A stretch of DNA of 64,000 nt from Laspinema olomoucense D3b (lineage in GTDB: Bacteria > Cyanobacteriota > Cyanobacteriia > Cyanobacteriales > Laspinemataceae), in assembly GCF_025370785.1 (NCBI RefSeq), contig NZ_JAMXFA010000011.1, positions 104,862 through 168,861 of the forward strand. The letters are read 5' to 3'. A model generated the notes under the pieces. The model was not told the DNA's origin. It saw only the letters and a program-made list of their open reading frames with translations, and searched no databases. Position numbers and translations under genes: made by a program. Every line of letters begins with the position of its first letter. Positions within the stretch are counted from its first letter, which is position 1. Below, in pieces: positions 26,920 to 36,663 of the stretch.

Positions 26920-27831
26920 ATGAAACCGGCCCCCTGGACCATCGCTTTAATTTTAGGACTAGGTATTTTCGCTCTCTCGACTGGGGCGATTTTAATCCGA
27001 TTGGCATTCCATGCAGCGGGGGCACAAGGGGTAGGATTTAGCCTGATTTTAGCGGCCTCTCGGTTGAGTTTAGCTGCCTGGGTGCTACTACCGGCTTGGA
27101 AAAACATCAAACCGCAACCCCTACAATCTGGGGCCGTTATCTATGCGGGGATTGCCGGGGTATTTCTAGCCCTTCATTTTGCCACTTGGATTACGTCTTT
27201 ATCTTATACCTCTATTGCAGCATCTACGGCGATCGTCACGACAAATCCCGTGTGGATTGCCCTGTTTTCCTTCCTGTGTGGAGAAAAGCCAAAACCAGGC
27301 ACTTTAGTAGGAATTACCCTGGCATTAATTGGCGGATTAGCAATCGGTTTAGGTGGGGCAGAATCGAGTGCGATCGCCAGTAATCCCCTGTTAGGAAATA
27401 GTTTAGCCTTGATTGGGTCCTGGGCAATTAGCGGTTATTTATTATTAGGAAAAGAGGCACAACGTCGGGGGATGGGAATTGGCAGTTATGCGGCGATCGC
27501 CTATAGTAGTGCCGCCCTGATTTTGTTGCCGTTACCGCTGTTATGGGGAACGAGTTATTGGGGATATCCTTCATCAGTTTATGGGTATGTTCTCTTGATG
27601 GCGATCGGACCGCAACTGATTGGACATACCAGCTTTAACTGGGCCTTGCGGTGGATGTCTCCAACTTTGGTCACCTTAGTTATCCTATTTGAACCTGTGG
27701 GGGCGAGTATTTTAGGCTATTTTATCTTTGGAGAACTGCCGGGAAATGGGGTCATCAGTGGGGCGATCGTCTTGCTGATTGGCGTGGCGATCGCCGCCCT
27801 TGCCACTCGACCCATTCCCTCAGAATCATAA
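26920..27831 (+). CDS. EamA/DMT-family transporter
   Basis: This 303-residue membrane protein has about ten hydrophobic spans arranged as two five-helix EamA repeats. The first repeat begins with WTIALILGLGIFALSTGAIL IRLA, and the second follows the loop LGKEAQRRGMG. Such proteins export metabolites or act as permeases for small organic molecules in the plasma membrane. The substrate cannot be told. It stands alone, with no signs of transfer. Confidence 0.88.
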   Translation: MKPAPWTIALILGLGIFALSTGAILIRLAFHAAGAQGVGFSLILAASRLSLAAWVLLPAWKNIKPQPLQSGAVIYAGIAGVFLALHFATWITSLSYTSIAASTAIVTTNPVWIALFSFLCGEKPKPGTLVGITLALIGGLAIGLGGAESSAIASNPLLGNSLALIGSWAISGYLLLGKEAQRRGMGIGSYAAIAYSSAALILLPLPLLWGTSYWGYPSSVYGYVLLMAIGPQLIGHTSFNWALRWMSPTLVTLVILFEPVGASILGYFIFGELPGNGVISGAIVLLIGVAIAALATRPIPSES

Positions 27832-27950
27832 CCCTTAGACCGGGCCGGTAATTTCATCTTAAGAGGGGTTTTTAAAAGGGGGAAATTATTCAAAAGTTCT
27901 AACCAAATTTTCCTTCTTAATCTAACCTACAAATCAGATGCGGGGCCGCC

Positions 27951-28454
27951 TCATTTTACGGTCCAAGGTAAACCTTGCATCTGAGTGGACTCGACCACCT
28001 TTGGGTGCGGATCAATGGGCTTGATTAGGGTTCTGAGTTTTAACTGAACCTTTGAAGGGTCAATCGCACGGGGAAATAGCCTAGAGTGTGTAACAGGTTG
28101 CTCAAGATGCAACACAACCTGCAAGCGCTTTCCTCTGACAACCTGTGCAGCAAAATTACGTTCTGAACTGTCCGAAGCATTAAGTTTAGCAGGCAACATC
28201 GCAGCCAAGGTACATAACACTTTGTCTGCTACTTCTTCCGCCAAGTCCAGCGTCTTTGTTCGACTTTGCTGCCGATAGTCTTTCGCTTCAATGAGCCAGA
28301 TCACCGGGCCTTCAATCGCAATCAGATCAACAGCCTTGATGCCAGACAACATCCTTGAAAACTGATTCCGATAAAACGCCCATTCATCGTACTTGCTCAC
28401 TTCCCAAGAGTCGGGGAAACTAAAGGTTAAACTATCAACCTGGATGTCCATCAT
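27951..28454 (-). CDS. Putative PD-(D/E)XK nuclease, partner of ATPase
   Basis: This 167-residue protein has an [20 protein letters not shown] segment at about residues 41-60. An Asp, then a beta strand, then E-A-K with a tyrosine is the active-site layout of PD-(D/E)XK nucleases. The N-terminal part is short and the C-terminal part has a beta-rich [14 protein letters not shown]. It starts at an ATG overlapping the last four bases of the ATPase gene (ATGA), so the two are translationally coupled. A small nuclease coupled to a RecF/OLD-type ABC ATPase is a common plan for phage-defence modules. The enzymatic call rests on the motif alone. Confidence 0.65.
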   Translation of the reverse strand: MMDIQVDSLTFSFPDSWEVSKYDEWAFYRNQFSRMLSGIKAVDLIAIEGPVIWLIEAKDYRQQSRTKTLDLAEEVADKVLCTLAAMLPAKLNASDSSERNFAAQVVRGKRLQVVLHLEQPVTHSRLFPRAIDPSKVQLKLRTLIKPIDPHPKVVESTQMQGLPWTVK

Positions 28455-29506
28455 CCTGAAATTACGCTTTGAATAAATCGGTCAGATTGGGCAAGTTCTT
28501 CATCCAGAGTTGTAATCTCTCCGATCTCATCAATGGCATCCCCTTGTCTAACTAAAACGTTATCATCTGAAAAGTGTAAACCAAAGAATCGGGCAGAGAA
28601 TGCAGAATTTTGGGGATCAGTCATCAGAATTTCTAGCTCACGCAGCAAAAATAAGCTATGAGTTGCTATAAATACTTGAATCCCTGCCTGACTCAAACTG
28701 ACAATGCTCCGAGCAACCTGTTTAATTAATAAGGGATTAAGATTCGCTTCTGGTTCATCCCAAAATAAAAATCCTTTGTCTAATAACATCCCATTTGCTA
28801 TTAAACGGGCTAACATGGCTAATTTGCGTTGGCCTTCGGCAACCAGTGGCATCTCAAATCTACCGCTTTCATTTGTTAAATAAAAACGGCCATTTTTATC
28901 GAAGATGATTGCTCCTCCCATTGCTGATTCAAGGGGAGCTAATAAGTGTTGAATTCTTTTCTCTTGGGGGCCACGTTGTAAAGGAGCGCCCAGCAGTAGG
29001 CAAGTGTCTCGCCAAGTTTCTTCAAATTCTAGATAATGACTTTCATACAGGGAGACAAAATTTGGAAAAATTGTTAACAATTCACGGGTTGGGAGATAAA
29101 CTGATGCTATGTCTAGCCAACATTCTGGGACTTTTTCTAGTAATACTTCTGTTTTACTATTGGTGGAAAAACTAAAGGCAAAATCAAACTGAGAATTTTC
29201 AAAAACCAGTTGAATATCGCATCTATTCCGCCCTTGCTTGCGCCGAGCCAGCCGTCCCAGCGATTCAGGCCGAAAAACATTCACGAGTTTTTCGGCTAAA
29301 CGACTTTGCATCAAGGTCTTGGTCGGTGAGTTATTAGAGGGTTTTCTTCCTTCTTCCCAACTGGTAGCCAGTGCAGAATAAATTATTTTAAGAAGATGAG
29401 TTTTTCCAGTTCCATTTTCACCAATAATAACATTAAGTTGTTGAGAAAAATTAAGATAAACCTCCGAAAAAACTGTCAAATTCTTGATATTTAAACTATT
29501 TAACAT
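28451..29506 (-). CDS. AAA/ABC-type ATPase, RecF/OLD-like
   Basis: This is a 351-residue ATPase of the AAA_15/AAA_21 kind. It shows the Walker A motif [13 protein letters not shown] near residue 30, the ABC signature-like [14 protein letters not shown], Walker [14 protein letters not shown] and the H-loop IATHSLFLL. There is no long coiled-coil arm as in SMC proteins and no Toprim domain as in OLD. The start at ATG 29504-29506 has a perfect GAGGAGG site a few bases upstream; the frame is open to 29563. It is the first gene of a two-gene operon with the putative nuclease. Related ATPases drive defence systems such as PARIS, Septu and Gabija, but this pair does not match any of them exactly. 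Confidence 0.85.
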   Translation of the reverse strand: MLNSLNIKNLTVFSEVYLNFSQQLNVIIGENGTGKTHLLKIIYSALATSWEEGRKPSNNSPTKTLMQSRLAEKLVNVFRPESLGRLARRKQGRNRCDIQLVFENSQFDFAFSFSTNSKTEVLLEKVPECWLDIASVYLPTRELLTIFPNFVSLYESHYLEFEETWRDTCLLLGAPLQRGPQEKRIQHLLAPLESAMGGAIIFDKNGRFYLTNESGRFEMPLVAEGQRKLAMLARLIANGMLLDKGFLFWDEPEANLNPLLIKQVARSIVSLSQAGIQVFIATHSLFLLRELEILMTDPQNSAFSARFFGLHFSDDNVLVRQGDAIDEIGEITTLDEELAQSDRFIQSVISG

Positions 29507-29625
29507 GAATTCCTCCTCAACGAAGTTCATCCCCTCAGAGAGGCTTTTGGAAATTAGAAGCAAAAATTTAGTTCGCGATTCCTTTAAAAGCTAAACTAGC
29601 ACAATCAAAGACTTTGTAATAGACA

Positions 29626-29683
29626 GTAGGCATTGCCCTCCTCTACTGATGCCGCATTAACATAAGTAGGGGGGCAATGCTAC
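29626..29683. repeat. Imperfect hairpin with GGGCAATG core
   Basis: GTAGGCATTGCCCTCCTCTACT on the left pairs with AGTAGGGGGGCAATGCTAC on the right, with one bulge. A shorter perfect palindrome, GGTGGGCAATGCCCACC, occurs at 55897-55913 and may belong to the same repeat family. It lies between the ATPase gene and the downstream end of purD and may also terminate purD transcripts. Confidence 0.5.
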
Positions 29684-29692
29684 ACATGAATT

Positions 29693-30982
29693 TTAAGCAA
29701 TTGGGGACCGGACGCGATGGCCGATGTCTCGGCGATAGTAGGACCCGTCGAAGTGGATTTGTTCGACGCCTTGATAGGCTTTGGCAAAGGCATCGTCAAA
29801 GTCTGTGCCGATCGCGGTGACGCCGAGGACTCTTCCTCCTTTGGTGAGAACTTGTCCGTTTTGGAGTTCGGTTCCGGCATGGAAGGTGACTGCACCGATC
29901 GCCTCTGCTTGCTCTAATCCGGTAATCACATCCCCGGTTTTATAGTCTCCTGGATATCCTCCGGCAGCCATCACCACACAGGCAGAGGCTCCATTTTTCC
30001 AGCGCAGGGGAGGGAGTTCTGCTAGGGTTTGGTTGACGCAGGCGAGGAGAACTTCATCGAGGGGGGTTTCTAAGAGGGGCAAAATGGCCTGGGTTTCGGG
30101 GTCCCCAAAGCGGCAGTTAAATTCCAGCACTTTGATGTCGCCTTCGGGGGAAATCATCAGTCCGGCATAGAGGACGCCTCGATAGTCGATGTTACGATCG
30201 CGCAAACTGGCGATCGCCGGTTCCAATACCTCCCTCTGCACCCGTTCCATCATCTCCGGGGTGACCAAGGGGGCCGGTGCATAGACTCCCATTCCGCCTG
30301 TATTCGGCCCTGTATCCCCCTCTCCCACGGCTTTATGATCCTGGGCCGGAAGTAGAGGACGCACGGTTAAGCCATCGGTAATGGCTAATACGGAGGCTTC
30401 TTGACCGATTAAGCATTCTTCAATGACGATGCATTCACCAGAGAGGCCAAATTTGCCCCCAAAAGATTCGGCGATCGCAGCTTTGGCTTCTTCCACCGTT
30501 GCCGCCACTGTCACCCCTTTCCCGGCGGCTAATCCATCGGCTTTGACCACAATCGGCGCACCCTGTTCTTCCACATAAGCCAATGCCTGGGGGATTTCTT
30601 CATCGGTGAAGCTCTGCGATCGCGCTGTGGGAATTCCCACATCTTGCATAAATGCTTTCGCCCAGGATTTGCTCGCTTCCAGTTGTGCACCCGACTGCGA
30701 AGGACCAAACACGGGGATTTTTTCTTGGTGTAAGTAGTCGGCCATTCCCATCGCTAATGGCACTTCTGGGCCAATCACGACTAACCCGATTTCATGGGTT
30801 TGGACCGCCTCTTTGATACCATAAAAATCGGTTGCTGTCAAGGATAAATTTTGGCAATTTTCTAAAATTGCCGTGCCTCCATTTCCGGGCACACAAAACA
30901 CAGTCTCAACGGTGTTAGATTGCAACAGTTTCCAAGCAAGGGCGTGTTCCCGGCCCCCATTTCCCACAACTAAAACCTTCAC
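29693..30982 (-). CDS. purD: Phosphoribosylamine-glycine ligase
   Basis: This ATP-grasp enzyme of about 429 residues joins glycine to phosphoribosylamine in purine synthesis. It starts VKVLVVGNGGREHALAWKLL and carries the PurD motifs PVFGPSQSGAQLEASKSWAK, VVKADGLAAGKGVTVA and LEFNCRFGDPETQ. I place the start at GTG 30980-30982 because GAGGG lies just upstream; a GTG six codons earlier (31000) is the alternative. It diverges from the epimerase gene. Confidence 0.95.
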   Translation of the reverse strand: MKVLVVGNGGREHALAWKLLQSNTVETVFCVPGNGGTAILENCQNLSLTATDFYGIKEAVQTHEIGLVVIGPEVPLAMGMADYLHQEKIPVFGPSQSGAQLEASKSWAKAFMQDVGIPTARSQSFTDEEIPQALAYVEEQGAPIVVKADGLAAGKGVTVAATVEEAKAAIAESFGGKFGLSGECIVIEECLIGQEASVLAITDGLTVRPLLPAQDHKAVGEGDTGPNTGGMGVYAPAPLVTPEMMERVQREVLEPAIASLRDRNIDYRGVLYAGLMISPEGDIKVLEFNCRFGDPETQAILPLLETPLDEVLLACVNQTLAELPPLRWKNGASACVVMAAGGYPGDYKTGDVITGLEQAEAIGAVTFHAGTELQNGQVLTKGGRVLGVTAIGTDFDDAFAKAYQGVEQIHFDGSYYRRDIGHRVRSPIA

Positions 30983-31121
30983 GTTTCCCTCGTTTAGCAC
31001 TTAACTTGATCTGTGAGTCGGCCATGAATGATGGTGACTCCATAGATTTTATGCTAGAACGGGAGAGCTTCTTTAGGGCAATTTCCATTAATTTCTCTTC
31101 AACTGTACCTGTGGTGAATTT

Positions 31122-32072
31122 ATGACGACAAGTATTGTGACTGGTGTTGGGGGTTTTGTTGGGTCTCATTTAGCCGAAATCCTCCTTGATCGCGGGGAAC
31201 GGGTGATTGGCATTGATCAATTCAACGATTACTACGACCCCCGCTTAAAACGCAAAAATATTGCTTCATTTTCAACGCATCCAGCCTTTCAACTGATTGA
31301 AGCGGATATCCAATCGTTAGATTGGCGATCGCTGCTTGCTGATGTGGATTTCATCTATCATCAAGCGGCACAAGCTGGGGTCCGCGCCAGTTGGGGAGAG
31401 GGATTTCGTGCTTACACCGAACGCAATCTCAACGCCACCCAGATAATGCTAGAAGCAGCAAAGGATGCCAAGCAACTCCAACGATTTGTCTTCGCCTCTT
31501 CTTCCTCGGTGTATGGCAATGCAGAAACGATGCCGACGAGTGAAGCGATTTGTCCGGCGCCTGTTTCCCCTTATGGAATTACTAAACTGGCATCAGAACA
31601 GTTATGTGTGTTATATCACCGTAATTTTGGAGTGCCCGTGGTGGGGTTGCGTTATTTTACCGTTTATGGTCCTCGTCAGCGTCCGGATATGGCGTTTCAC
31701 AAGTTTTTTAAAGCGGCATTGGTTGATGAAGCAATCCCGATTTATGGGGATGGACAGCAAACCCGAGATTTTACTTATATTAGTGATGCAGTTGCTGCCA
31801 ATTTAGCCTCGGCGAGTTCCCAAGAAGCGACAGGGGAAGTGTTCAATATTGGCGGCGGTTCTCGGGTCTCTCTGGCTCATGTAATTGATACCATTGAAGA
31901 GGTAATTGGACGTCCCATTAAGCGCAACTATGTCGAGTTGGCGATCGGAGATGCACGTCACACCAGTGCGGATGTTTCCAAGGCACAGCGTCTCATCGGA
32001 TATCAGCCGCAAGTCCCTCTCAAAGAGGGATTAACCCGGGAATGGGAGTGGATTCAATCCCTTTATCAGTAA
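31122..32072 (+). CDS. NAD-dependent nucleotide-sugar epimerase
   Basis: This extended short-chain dehydrogenase of 316 residues has TGVGGFVGSHLAEILLDRG as its NAD-binding motif. The catalytic Ser/Thr is in FASSSSVYGN, and Tyr-xxx-Lys is in SPYGITKLASEQL. The IGIDQFNDYYDPRLKR segment near residue 35 is like UDP-glucuronate 4-epimerases and related enzymes. It most likely works on UDP-sugars for cell-surface polysaccharide. The precise substrate cannot be fixed from the sequence. Confidence 0.88.
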   Translation: MTTSIVTGVGGFVGSHLAEILLDRGERVIGIDQFNDYYDPRLKRKNIASFSTHPAFQLIEADIQSLDWRSLLADVDFIYHQAAQAGVRASWGEGFRAYTERNLNATQIMLEAAKDAKQLQRFVFASSSSVYGNAETMPTSEAICPAPVSPYGITKLASEQLCVLYHRNFGVPVVGLRYFTVYGPRQRPDMAFHKFFKAALVDEAIPIYGDGQQTRDFTYISDAVAANLASASSQEATGEVFNIGGGSRVSLAHVIDTIEEVIGRPIKRNYVELAIGDARHTSADVSKAQRLIGYQPQVPLKEGLTREWEWIQSLYQ

Positions 32073-32086
32073 GGGATTTTACTTTC

Positions 32087-32132
32087 CCGACTTCAGTCGT
32101 TTTCCGATGTTCTTAGTAACGACTGAAGTCGT
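32087..32132. repeat. Dispersed palindromic repeat, copies 3 and 4
   Basis: CGACTTCAGTCGT at 32088-32100 and ACGACTGAAGTCGT at 32119-32132 flank TTTCCGATGTTCTTAGTA. Read on the minus strand, this matches the layout of the copy at 18122-18151 (GTCGTTACTA, GAACA, CGG). It lies between the convergent epimerase and photolyase genes and could also act as a terminator. Confidence 0.6.
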
Positions 32133-32144
32133 GACATTGAATTT

Positions 32145-33584
32145 TTACATTTCTGTCAAGGCTTTTTGTTGTTGATATAAGGCTTTAAATCGCCGCTGCT
32201 GCTCATTGTGATTGACAATGGGTGTAGGATATCCACAGGATTTCCGTTCCAAGGGAAGAATTTTCCCGGAAATTAAGGTTTCTGTTTCCAGCGATCGCAA
32301 CTCAGGTACCCACTCCCGAATGTAGTCTCCCTCCGGGTCGAATTTTTGGGTTTGGGTTGCTGGATTAAAAATTCGCAAGGGTTTGGGGTCCATGCCACTG
32401 GAGGCACTCCATTGCCAACCGCCATTATTCGCCGCGAGGTCTCCATCATATAATTTTTGCATGAAATATTGCTCTCCCCACTGCCAATTGATAATCAAAT
32501 CTTTGGTGAGAAAACTGGCAACAATCATCCGGCAACGGTTGTGCATCCAGCCGGTTTCATTCATTTGGCGCATGGCAGCATCGACGATGGGATAACCCGT
32601 TTGTCCTTCACACCAAGCTTGAAAAAGTTCTTCGTTATTCTCCCAAGGAAAGTCTTTCCAAGCTTCTCGATAAGGTCCGGTAGCGAGTTCGGGAAAATGA
32701 TAGAGGGCTTGTTGATAAAATTCGCGCCATGCGAGTTCTTGTTGCCAGGTTTGGACACCTTTGCGGGTTTCGTCACTTCGGCATTGTTCAGCAGCGTTTA
32801 AGGTGGAATTCCAGACGGTACGGATGCCGATCACCCCAAATTTAAGGGCGGCACTTAATAGAGAAGTTCCGGGAATTGCGGGGAAATTCCGTTGTTCGTC
32901 GTAGTCGTAAATGGTGCGATCGCTAAATTCTTCGAGTTGCGATCGCGCAGCACTTTCCCCCGGTTCTAGCATTAAAGGATTGTCCCAACTTAATCCTAAA
33001 TCTTTGAGGGTCGGTAACGCAACTACACCGGCATTTTTGGCCCGTTCTTGTTCTTCTTTACTCAGAGAAATGGCTTGTTCTAATCCGGGGACAGGTTCGG
33101 CTTTGGTTTGGCGAATCCAGTTTTTCCAAAAGGGAGTATAAACGGTGTAGGGATTGCCGGTATTACTACAAATTTCTCCGGGAAAATGTAATAGCTGGTC
33201 CCAAAAGGTTTCCACCGCAATTCCCTGTTCTTTCAGGGCTTCTCGGACTGCTTTATCTCGGTCCTGGGAATAAGGTTCTATGTCTAAATTCCAATAAACA
33301 AATTTCGCTTGTAAAGCAGTGGCTAATCGGGCGATCGCCTGTGTGGGTTCATCAAAGAGGATGAACAATTGACTGCCAATTTTAGCATAGTTTTCTTGCA
33401 GTTCAGCCAAACATCCCAGCATATATTTAACTCGCGCTGGTGCAATATCAGCGCCGTTTAAAATATTGGGGTCTAGGCAAAATACTCCGGCGATTTTTCG
33501 GCTTTTTTCAAAGGCCGTCGCCAATCCGATATTATCGGTTATTCTTAAATCGCGGCGATGCCAAAATAAAATTAAATCGGTCAT
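32145..33584 (-). CDS. phr: Deoxyribodipyrimidine photolyase (class I CPD)
   Basis: This 479-residue flavoprotein repairs UV-induced pyrimidine dimers using blue light. The antenna domain starts [20 protein letters not shown]. The FAD domain has [29 protein letters not shown] and the [19 protein letters not shown] segment with the Trp residues used for electron transfer. Length and motifs match the cyanobacterial 8-HDF-type enzyme. It is the last gene of a minus-strand run with the ADP-ribosylglycohydrolase (28-base gap) and Nudix genes. Confidence 0.95.
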   Translation of the reverse strand: MTDLILFWHRRDLRITDNIGLATAFEKSRKIAGVFCLDPNILNGADIAPARVKYMLGCLAELQENYAKIGSQLFILFDEPTQAIARLATALQAKFVYWNLDIEPYSQDRDKAVREALKEQGIAVETFWDQLLHFPGEICSNTGNPYTVYTPFWKNWIRQTKAEPVPGLEQAISLSKEEQERAKNAGVVALPTLKDLGLSWDNPLMLEPGESAARSQLEEFSDRTIYDYDEQRNFPAIPGTSLLSAALKFGVIGIRTVWNSTLNAAEQCRSDETRKGVQTWQQELAWREFYQQALYHFPELATGPYREAWKDFPWENNEELFQAWCEGQTGYPIVDAAMRQMNETGWMHNRCRMIVASFLTKDLIINWQWGEQYFMQKLYDGDLAANNGGWQWSASSGMDPKPLRIFNPATQTQKFDPEGDYIREWVPELRSLETETLISGKILPLERKSCGYPTPIVNHNEQQRRFKALYQQQKALTEM

Positions 33585-33611
33585 GAATCTTCCTTGGTTT
33601 TATAAGTCGCT

Positions 33612-34463
33612 TTAATTTTCGATTTGAGTTCCCTTTAAACTCATTAATTTTTGGTCTAATTCAATGATATAATCTTTTCCGTAGGTCTTATTTTCTAAAG
33701 TGTCGATGAGGGTTTGGGGAAGGTCCTGCGTGATTTCTGGACTACAGGAGGCAGCGGCAAGGGCGATCGCCGCGACAGTATCCACATCGCCGGTAAAAGC
33801 GATGCAATCTTGCAGCAGTCCACTCAGGGAATGATTCCGGGCGATCGCGGTTAGGGCCGCTTTTACACAAATCCAGCCGGTTGTTTTTACAGGTCCTTCC
33901 CAGGGTTCGGACCATTGATAACCGGGGATGTATGTTTCAATAAATTCACCCAAATTGAGTTTAGATCCCAGATTATAAATAAAATAATGAGCCATTAAAG
34001 CAGCAGCACAAGCGGCATTAATGCCATCGGGGGTATTATGAGTAATCGCTGCTTGTAAAGTGGTTGCTTCCATCACAGCTTCTGGAGTCGCTAATACCCC
34101 AATGGGTGCGGCACGCATGGCGGCACCACTTTTATCACTTCTAACGTTAATTTTAGCTAAAAAGTCGGCTCCATCTTGGATTTGTAGCAAGAAGTCATAA
34201 AATTTGGGCGAGTATCCTTCTCGGGGGTCGCGTTTAAAGGCGGTAACGAAGCGATTGGCAACTGCCAGGGTTGTCCAGGGTTCTCCAGATACTAGGGTTT
34301 CGGCGATCGCCAAGCTCATTTGCGTGTCATCGGTGTAACATCCGGGAGAAATTGGATGCCGAGGATGTTGAACATAATGAGTTAAAGTATTCTCCAAAAT
34401 CATCTCGTCAGCATATTCAAATCCCGCCCCGTAAGCATCACCAATGGCTAATTCTAAAAGCAT
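33612..34463 (-). CDS. ADP-ribosylglycohydrolase family protein
   Basis: This 283-residue protein has the two metal-binding blocks of the DraG/ARH family: GCYTDDTQMSLAIAETLV near residue 42 and FTGDVDTVAAIALAAA near residue 222. The start is LAIGDAYGAGFEY. Such enzymes remove ADP-ribose from modified proteins, nucleic acids or small molecules using two Mg ions. It lies between a Nudix hydrolase of the ADP-ribose pyrophosphatase type and a photolyase on the same strand, so the first two could act in sequence (release, then breakdown of ADP-ribose). Confidence 0.9.
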   Translation of the reverse strand: MLLELAIGDAYGAGFEYADEMILENTLTHYVQHPRHPISPGCYTDDTQMSLAIAETLVSGEPWTTLAVANRFVTAFKRDPREGYSPKFYDFLLQIQDGADFLAKINVRSDKSGAAMRAAPIGVLATPEAVMEATTLQAAITHNTPDGINAACAAALMAHYFIYNLGSKLNLGEFIETYIPGYQWSEPWEGPVKTTGWICVKAALTAIARNHSLSGLLQDCIAFTGDVDTVAAIALAAASCSPEITQDLPQTLIDTLENKTYGKDYIIELDQKLMSLKGTQIEN

Positions 34464-34525
34464 TTTTTCCCCTTTTCAACCCTAAGATGGACAGTATGCC
34501 GCCTTTTCCTCTTCGAGGCTTATCT

Positions 34526-35077
34526 TTAAAAATTTAACATCCGCTGCGCTAGAAAAAAGCTGGAAATTGATTTAGAATCGACTACTTCTCCATTTAAAAT
34601 TGCCAATTCAAAGTCGTGAGGCGTCATTAAAACCGTTTGGATATCTTCATCCTCATCCAATTGTTGCGGCGTGGTCAACTTTTCTAAATCTTGGGCTAAA
34701 AAGGCGTAAATTACTTCATCAGAATACCCCGGAGCGAGGAAAAACTGCCCTAATTTTTGCCATTGATGCGCACGATATCCGGTTTCTTCTTCTATTTCCC
34801 GTTGAATCGTTTGAAAGGGTTCTTCATCATGTTCCACGGTTCCCGCCGGAAATTCCAGTAATCGTCCTTGGACCGCAAATCGATATTGTTCCACTAAAAC
34901 GAGTCGTCCATCTGCGGTAACGGGGATGCAGAGTGCGCCGCCTGGGTGTCGAATGCATTCCCATTCGCCTTCAGCACCATTGGGAAGGCGTAAACGGTTG
35001 ACGTCAAAGCCAAATTTTCGACCGGAATAGGAGAGACGATGTTTGATGAGGGTGGGGGGTTCTTGACCGAATACCAT
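34526..35077 (-). CDS. Nudix hydrolase, ADP-ribose pyrophosphatase-like
   Basis: This 183-residue protein has a Nudix box beginning GTVEHDEEPF and ending REIEEETGY, with the metal-binding glutamates intact. It also has the EFPAG segment before it, typical of ADP-ribose pyrophosphatases (NudF/ADPRase). It would split ADP-ribose to AMP and ribose 5-phosphate. A 62-base gap separates it from the ADP-ribosylglycohydrolase gene on the same strand. Confidence 0.88.
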   Translation of the reverse strand: MVFGQEPPTLIKHRLSYSGRKFGFDVNRLRLPNGAEGEWECIRHPGGALCIPVTADGRLVLVEQYRFAVQGRLLEFPAGTVEHDEEPFQTIQREIEEETGYRAHQWQKLGQFFLAPGYSDEVIYAFLAQDLEKLTTPQQLDEDEDIQTVLMTPHDFELAILNGEVVDSKSISSFFLAQRMLNF

Positions 35078-35255
35078 AGTTATTTAAAACGGCGATCGCT
35101 GAATGTGCAGATTAACGACGAGAAAGAGGAATTCGAGACCATTCCCCCGAGACTTTACCCAACTTACATTTAACCGCGCTGGTGCGTTTAGCTGCCGCTG
35201 TAACGCACCGGGTTTTAGGAGAACTTATCACCCCTTAATTTGGATGAATCAGAGG

Positions 35256-35456
35256 TTAGTCCTCCTTGACTTCAAAGCCAACTGCGGTAATAGCTTGTTT
35301 GAAGGATTCTTCCGAAGCGGCAGAATCTAGGGTGACCGTTTTGCTTTTTAAATCAATATCAACTTGAGCATCAGAATCAACAGTTTTAATCGCGCCTGTC
35401 ACTTTTTCGGCACAGCTTTCACAGACCATTGAGGGAACTTTTAGTTTGAGTGACAT
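35256..35456 (-). CDS. Heavy-metal-associated domain protein, copper chaperone-like
   Basis: This small 66-residue protein has one HMA domain with the metal motif SMVCESC (Cys 12 and Cys 15). The length and the ferredoxin-like pattern fit an Atx1/CopZ-like chaperone that hands Cu(I) to P-type ATPases. In cyanobacteria Atx1 supplies PacS and CtaA for the thylakoid. The usual M-x-C-x-x-C is S-M-V-C-E-S-C here, so the metal site is complete. No ATPase partner is nearby. Confidence 0.85.
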   Translation of the reverse strand: MSLKLKVPSMVCESCAEKVTGAIKTVDSDAQVDIDLKSKTVTLDSAASEESFKQAITAVGFEVKED

Positions 35457-35578
35457 TGTTAAACCTCGTTTACTTTACGGCTTCCTATTGTGACGGAAAA
35501 GGCTTATTTTTGCTCTCTCCCCTCTGGCAGATTTATGGGAATTAACTCATGATCCCATCGATTCATAGAATAGATTTG

Positions 35579-36067
35579 TCAATTGTACAAGGTTTGCACC
35601 CCGCTGATGTCTATTCGTTGCAGAAGTTGACCGATCGCCTCGCCGGATACTGGATCCACCCAGTCCGGGGCGATTTCTGCTAAAGGCACTAGGACAAATG
35701 CTCGTTCTCTCATCCTAGGATGCGGTAGTGCCAAGTTGGGCGTTGCCACAATTGCATCGTCATAGAAGAGTAAATCTAAGTCCAGGGTTCTAGGTCCCCA
35801 CCGTTCCCGGCGGATCCGTCCGAATTGGTTTTCAATCTCTAATAAACGCTCTAATAACTGGTGGGGGGTGAGTTGGACTTGCACTAAAGCACAGCCATTG
35901 AGATAATCAGGTTGCGGAGGGCCTATCGGTGCCGTTTGATACCATCGGGAAGTCTGCTTTACCGATATCCCTGGGGTGGCATCTAACTGGGCGATCGCCG
36001 CTTCCAAAATCCTGGGGGAGTCACCCAGATTGCTTCCCAGGGCGATCGCACAGATCACTGCTGTCAT
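35579..36067 (-). CDS. folK: 2-amino-4-hydroxy-6-hydroxymethyldihydropteridine pyrophosphokinase
   Basis: This 162-residue enzyme of folate synthesis has the N-terminal IALGSNLGDSPRILEAAI motif and the C-terminal RRERWGPRTLDLDLLFYDD motif with the metal-binding Asp pair, followed by LPHPRMRERAFVLVPLAEI. It stands alone. The length is typical of monofunctional FolK. Confidence 0.95.
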   Translation of the reverse strand: MTAVICAIALGSNLGDSPRILEAAIAQLDATPGISVKQTSRWYQTAPIGPPQPDYLNGCALVQVQLTPHQLLERLLEIENQFGRIRRERWGPRTLDLDLLFYDDAIVATPNLALPHPRMRERAFVLVPLAEIAPDWVDPVSGEAIGQLLQRIDISGVQTLYN

Positions 36068-36663
36068 GGTTTCAGAGCGTAGGGGAGGGGAGGCATAAAC
36101 AAACCGTTTACGAGTTTTCCACAGTTACAAGGTTATTTTACCTGTTCGATTCATTCTGATTACGGCCCCAACCCCAAAAATTTATCTCCCATTTTCCCGG
36201 AAATCTCTGTTCCCCAGTTGGCCCTATAAGCTTTTAACTGTCTAAGCTGATCCTTCTTTCAACCCAGTATTGTAAGGATTGTAACGGATTAGATTGGGCG
36301 AATTAAACTATATTCGTCAGATAGAATTCTATTATAATATTAAAAATTTTTAGGAAAAAAATAACTTTTGATAAATTAGAGCCTGGATGTCCACAAAATT
36401 AGAAAACCTGCTCCAGGTAAAGCGGATTGGTGGCCGGATAATCTCTTGAAAATTGGGGTTTAGGAAACAAAAAGTAGCCGAGTTTAGGTCAAGCGATTTA
36501 AGATTGAGTGCATTAAAGTAGGGGGGAAAAGGGGAGAACTTGGGTCCCTCCGAGAAAAAATCAAACGGTTAACGTTAAAGAAGTCCAGTAATTATGTTAT
36601 CAATCCTAGGGAGCGAAGTTTAAAATCTAGCCCCTAAAATAGTATCAGTTCCACGACCCCACT
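36068..36663. other. AT-rich intergenic region between divergent genes
   Basis: About 600 bases with low GC content in the middle (36290-36370). A TATAAT occurs at 36333-36338, but without a matching upstream box. No gene, tRNA or repeat is recognised. It should contain the folK and PNK-WYL promoters. Confidence 0.35.
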
